The notes under the pieces are model-generated. The model saw nothing but the letters and a program-made list of their open reading frames with translations. It was not told the origin of the DNA and did no database searches. The position numbers were made by a program, and so were the translations under genes. A stretch of 6,072 nt of DNA from an uncultured Clostridia bacterium. GTDB lineage: Bacteria > Bacillota > Clostridia > Peptostreptococcales > Anaerovoracaceae. The stretch spans positions 1 to 6,072 of the forward strand of contig CAMIWY010000094.1 of NCBI GenBank assembly GCA_946402595.1, read 5' to 3'. Positions 5,490 to 6,072 of this stretch are shown here, piece after piece (the stretch's first letter is position 1; each line of letters opens with the position of its first letter).

Positions 5490-5539
5490 CACCGTAAGTG
5501 ATGCCTTAGAACATGTTCAACTATAGAAAAAACAAATAA

Positions 5540-6072
5540 CTACAGACCCAGAGATACAGCCGCCCTATGTGCATGATCTGCATATATATCCCGCACCGCA
5601 GTTATCTGTCCGAGGCCTTCTATCATACATACCGTTTCATATCCGGCAGCTGTGAACCTTGAATACCACGAGTCCGGATCATCCGGGTCAGCCATGTCAT
5701 TCACAGCGTGGTTGCCGGCGACGAGCATCAGCGGCCTCAGGACGACTCTTCTGTAATCTCCCTTCCCGGTTGCAGCAATCACGTCATCAAGAGACGGGCT
5801 GGCTTCAACCGTTCCGACGAAGAAGTTCTTCTTTCCCATACGGGCAAAAGTCTCCTGCATCATGTCATATATTCCGTTGGCTGCCGCTTCGGTCCCGTGG
5901 CCCATCAGCACGACAGCGGTCTCTCCGTCATCATACTCAGCGCATGCCCCGACCAGAGCATCGGTGACTCCGGCAAAATCCTCATTGCCTGTCAGAAGAG
6001 GCTCTCCCAGCGCGGTCCTCTCAAACTGCTCCGGGTACTCATCCAGTATCCCCTTCAGCTTGTCATACTCAA
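5540..6072 (-). CDS. cbiK: CbiK-type sirohydrochlorin cobaltochelatase, C-terminal part (5' end outside window)
   Basis: An open frame of 176 residues runs from the window edge to TAG at 5542-5540. It starts mid-protein at EYDKLKGIL, which aligns with EYDEL just after the first catalytic His motif of the downstream paralogue, so that His is just outside the window. It contains GEPLL, VVLMGHGTEAA with the second catalytic His, FFVGTVEASPSLDDV, the RRVVLRPLMLVAGNHAVNDM block, and IEGLGQITAVRDIYADHAHRA at the end. It lacks both extra segments found in the lipoprotein copy and is closer to the compact biosynthetic form. Whether it has a signal peptide cannot be seen. The likely reaction is cobalt insertion into sirohydrochlorin in anaerobic B12 synthesis. 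GTG 5911 is internal, not a start. No hairpin terminator follows the stop, only a T-rich stretch, so some read-through into the riboswitch leader is possible. Confidence 0.92.
   Translation of the reverse strand, partial: EYDKLKGILDEYPEQFERTALGEPLLTGNEDFAGVTDALVGACAEYDDGETAVVLMGHGTEAAANGIYDMMQETFARMGKKNFFVGTVEASPSLDDVIAATGKGDYRRVVLRPLMLVAGNHAVNDMADPDDPDSWYSRFTAAGYETVCMIEGLGQITAVRDIYADHAHRAAVSLGL

Noticed and set aside
5498..5520. TTGAAC near 5520 as the -35 box of the operon promoter
   Set aside because: The sequence at the right distance is TTACGG, a poor -10 box; it also overlaps a chance palindrome GAACATGTTC.
1..6072. CRISPR arrays, insertion sequences, tRNA or rRNA genes
   Set aside because: No regularly spaced repeats, transposase motifs or RNA gene signatures were seen on either strand.

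Overview
All supportable genes lie on the minus strand, so the window reads biologically from right (6072) to left (1). It looks like chromosomal DNA of a Gram-positive anaerobe, probably class Clostridia (Bacillota). The signs are three lipoproteins with Gram-positive style lipoboxes, AGGAGG-type ribosome binding sites, free use of AGA/AGG and ATA codons together with GC-rich codons, and riboswitch-plus-intrinsic-terminator control. No species can be named from this sequence.

Region by region, in the direction of transcription: (1) 6072-5540, the C-terminal part of a CbiK-type sirohydrochlorin cobaltochelatase with no visible N-terminus. (2) 5539-5063, a leader region holding a candidate promoter with an overlapping inverted repeat, a clear cobalamin (B12) riboswitch with a canonical B12 box, a switching region and a strong intrinsic terminator. 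(3) 5062-3833, a second CbiK that carries a lipoprotein signal peptide and so should act outside the membrane. (4) 3779-2889, a lipoprotein of unknown family built from two related beta-rich domains. (5) 2779-1511, a lipoprotein substrate-binding protein of the BtuF/FepB class. (6) 1298-282, a BtuC/FecCD-type permease. (7) 277-1, the start of the BtuD/FepC-type ATPase, cut by the window edge.

The simplest reading is one B12-repressed operon. Low cobalamin would let transcription pass the terminator and express a surface-anchored tetrapyrrole chelatase, a surface two-domain lipoprotein and a complete ABC importer. The riboswitch points to corrinoid, cobalt-tetrapyrrole or precursor uptake. The CbiK and FecCD families alone would also fit heme. 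The unusual part is the exported chelatase tied to a tetrapyrrole-class importer: it suggests that a metal is inserted, removed or held at the cell surface before import. That mechanism is inference. Each gap between operon genes (except permease to ATPase) holds at least one potential RNA hairpin, which may set the relative amounts of the products.
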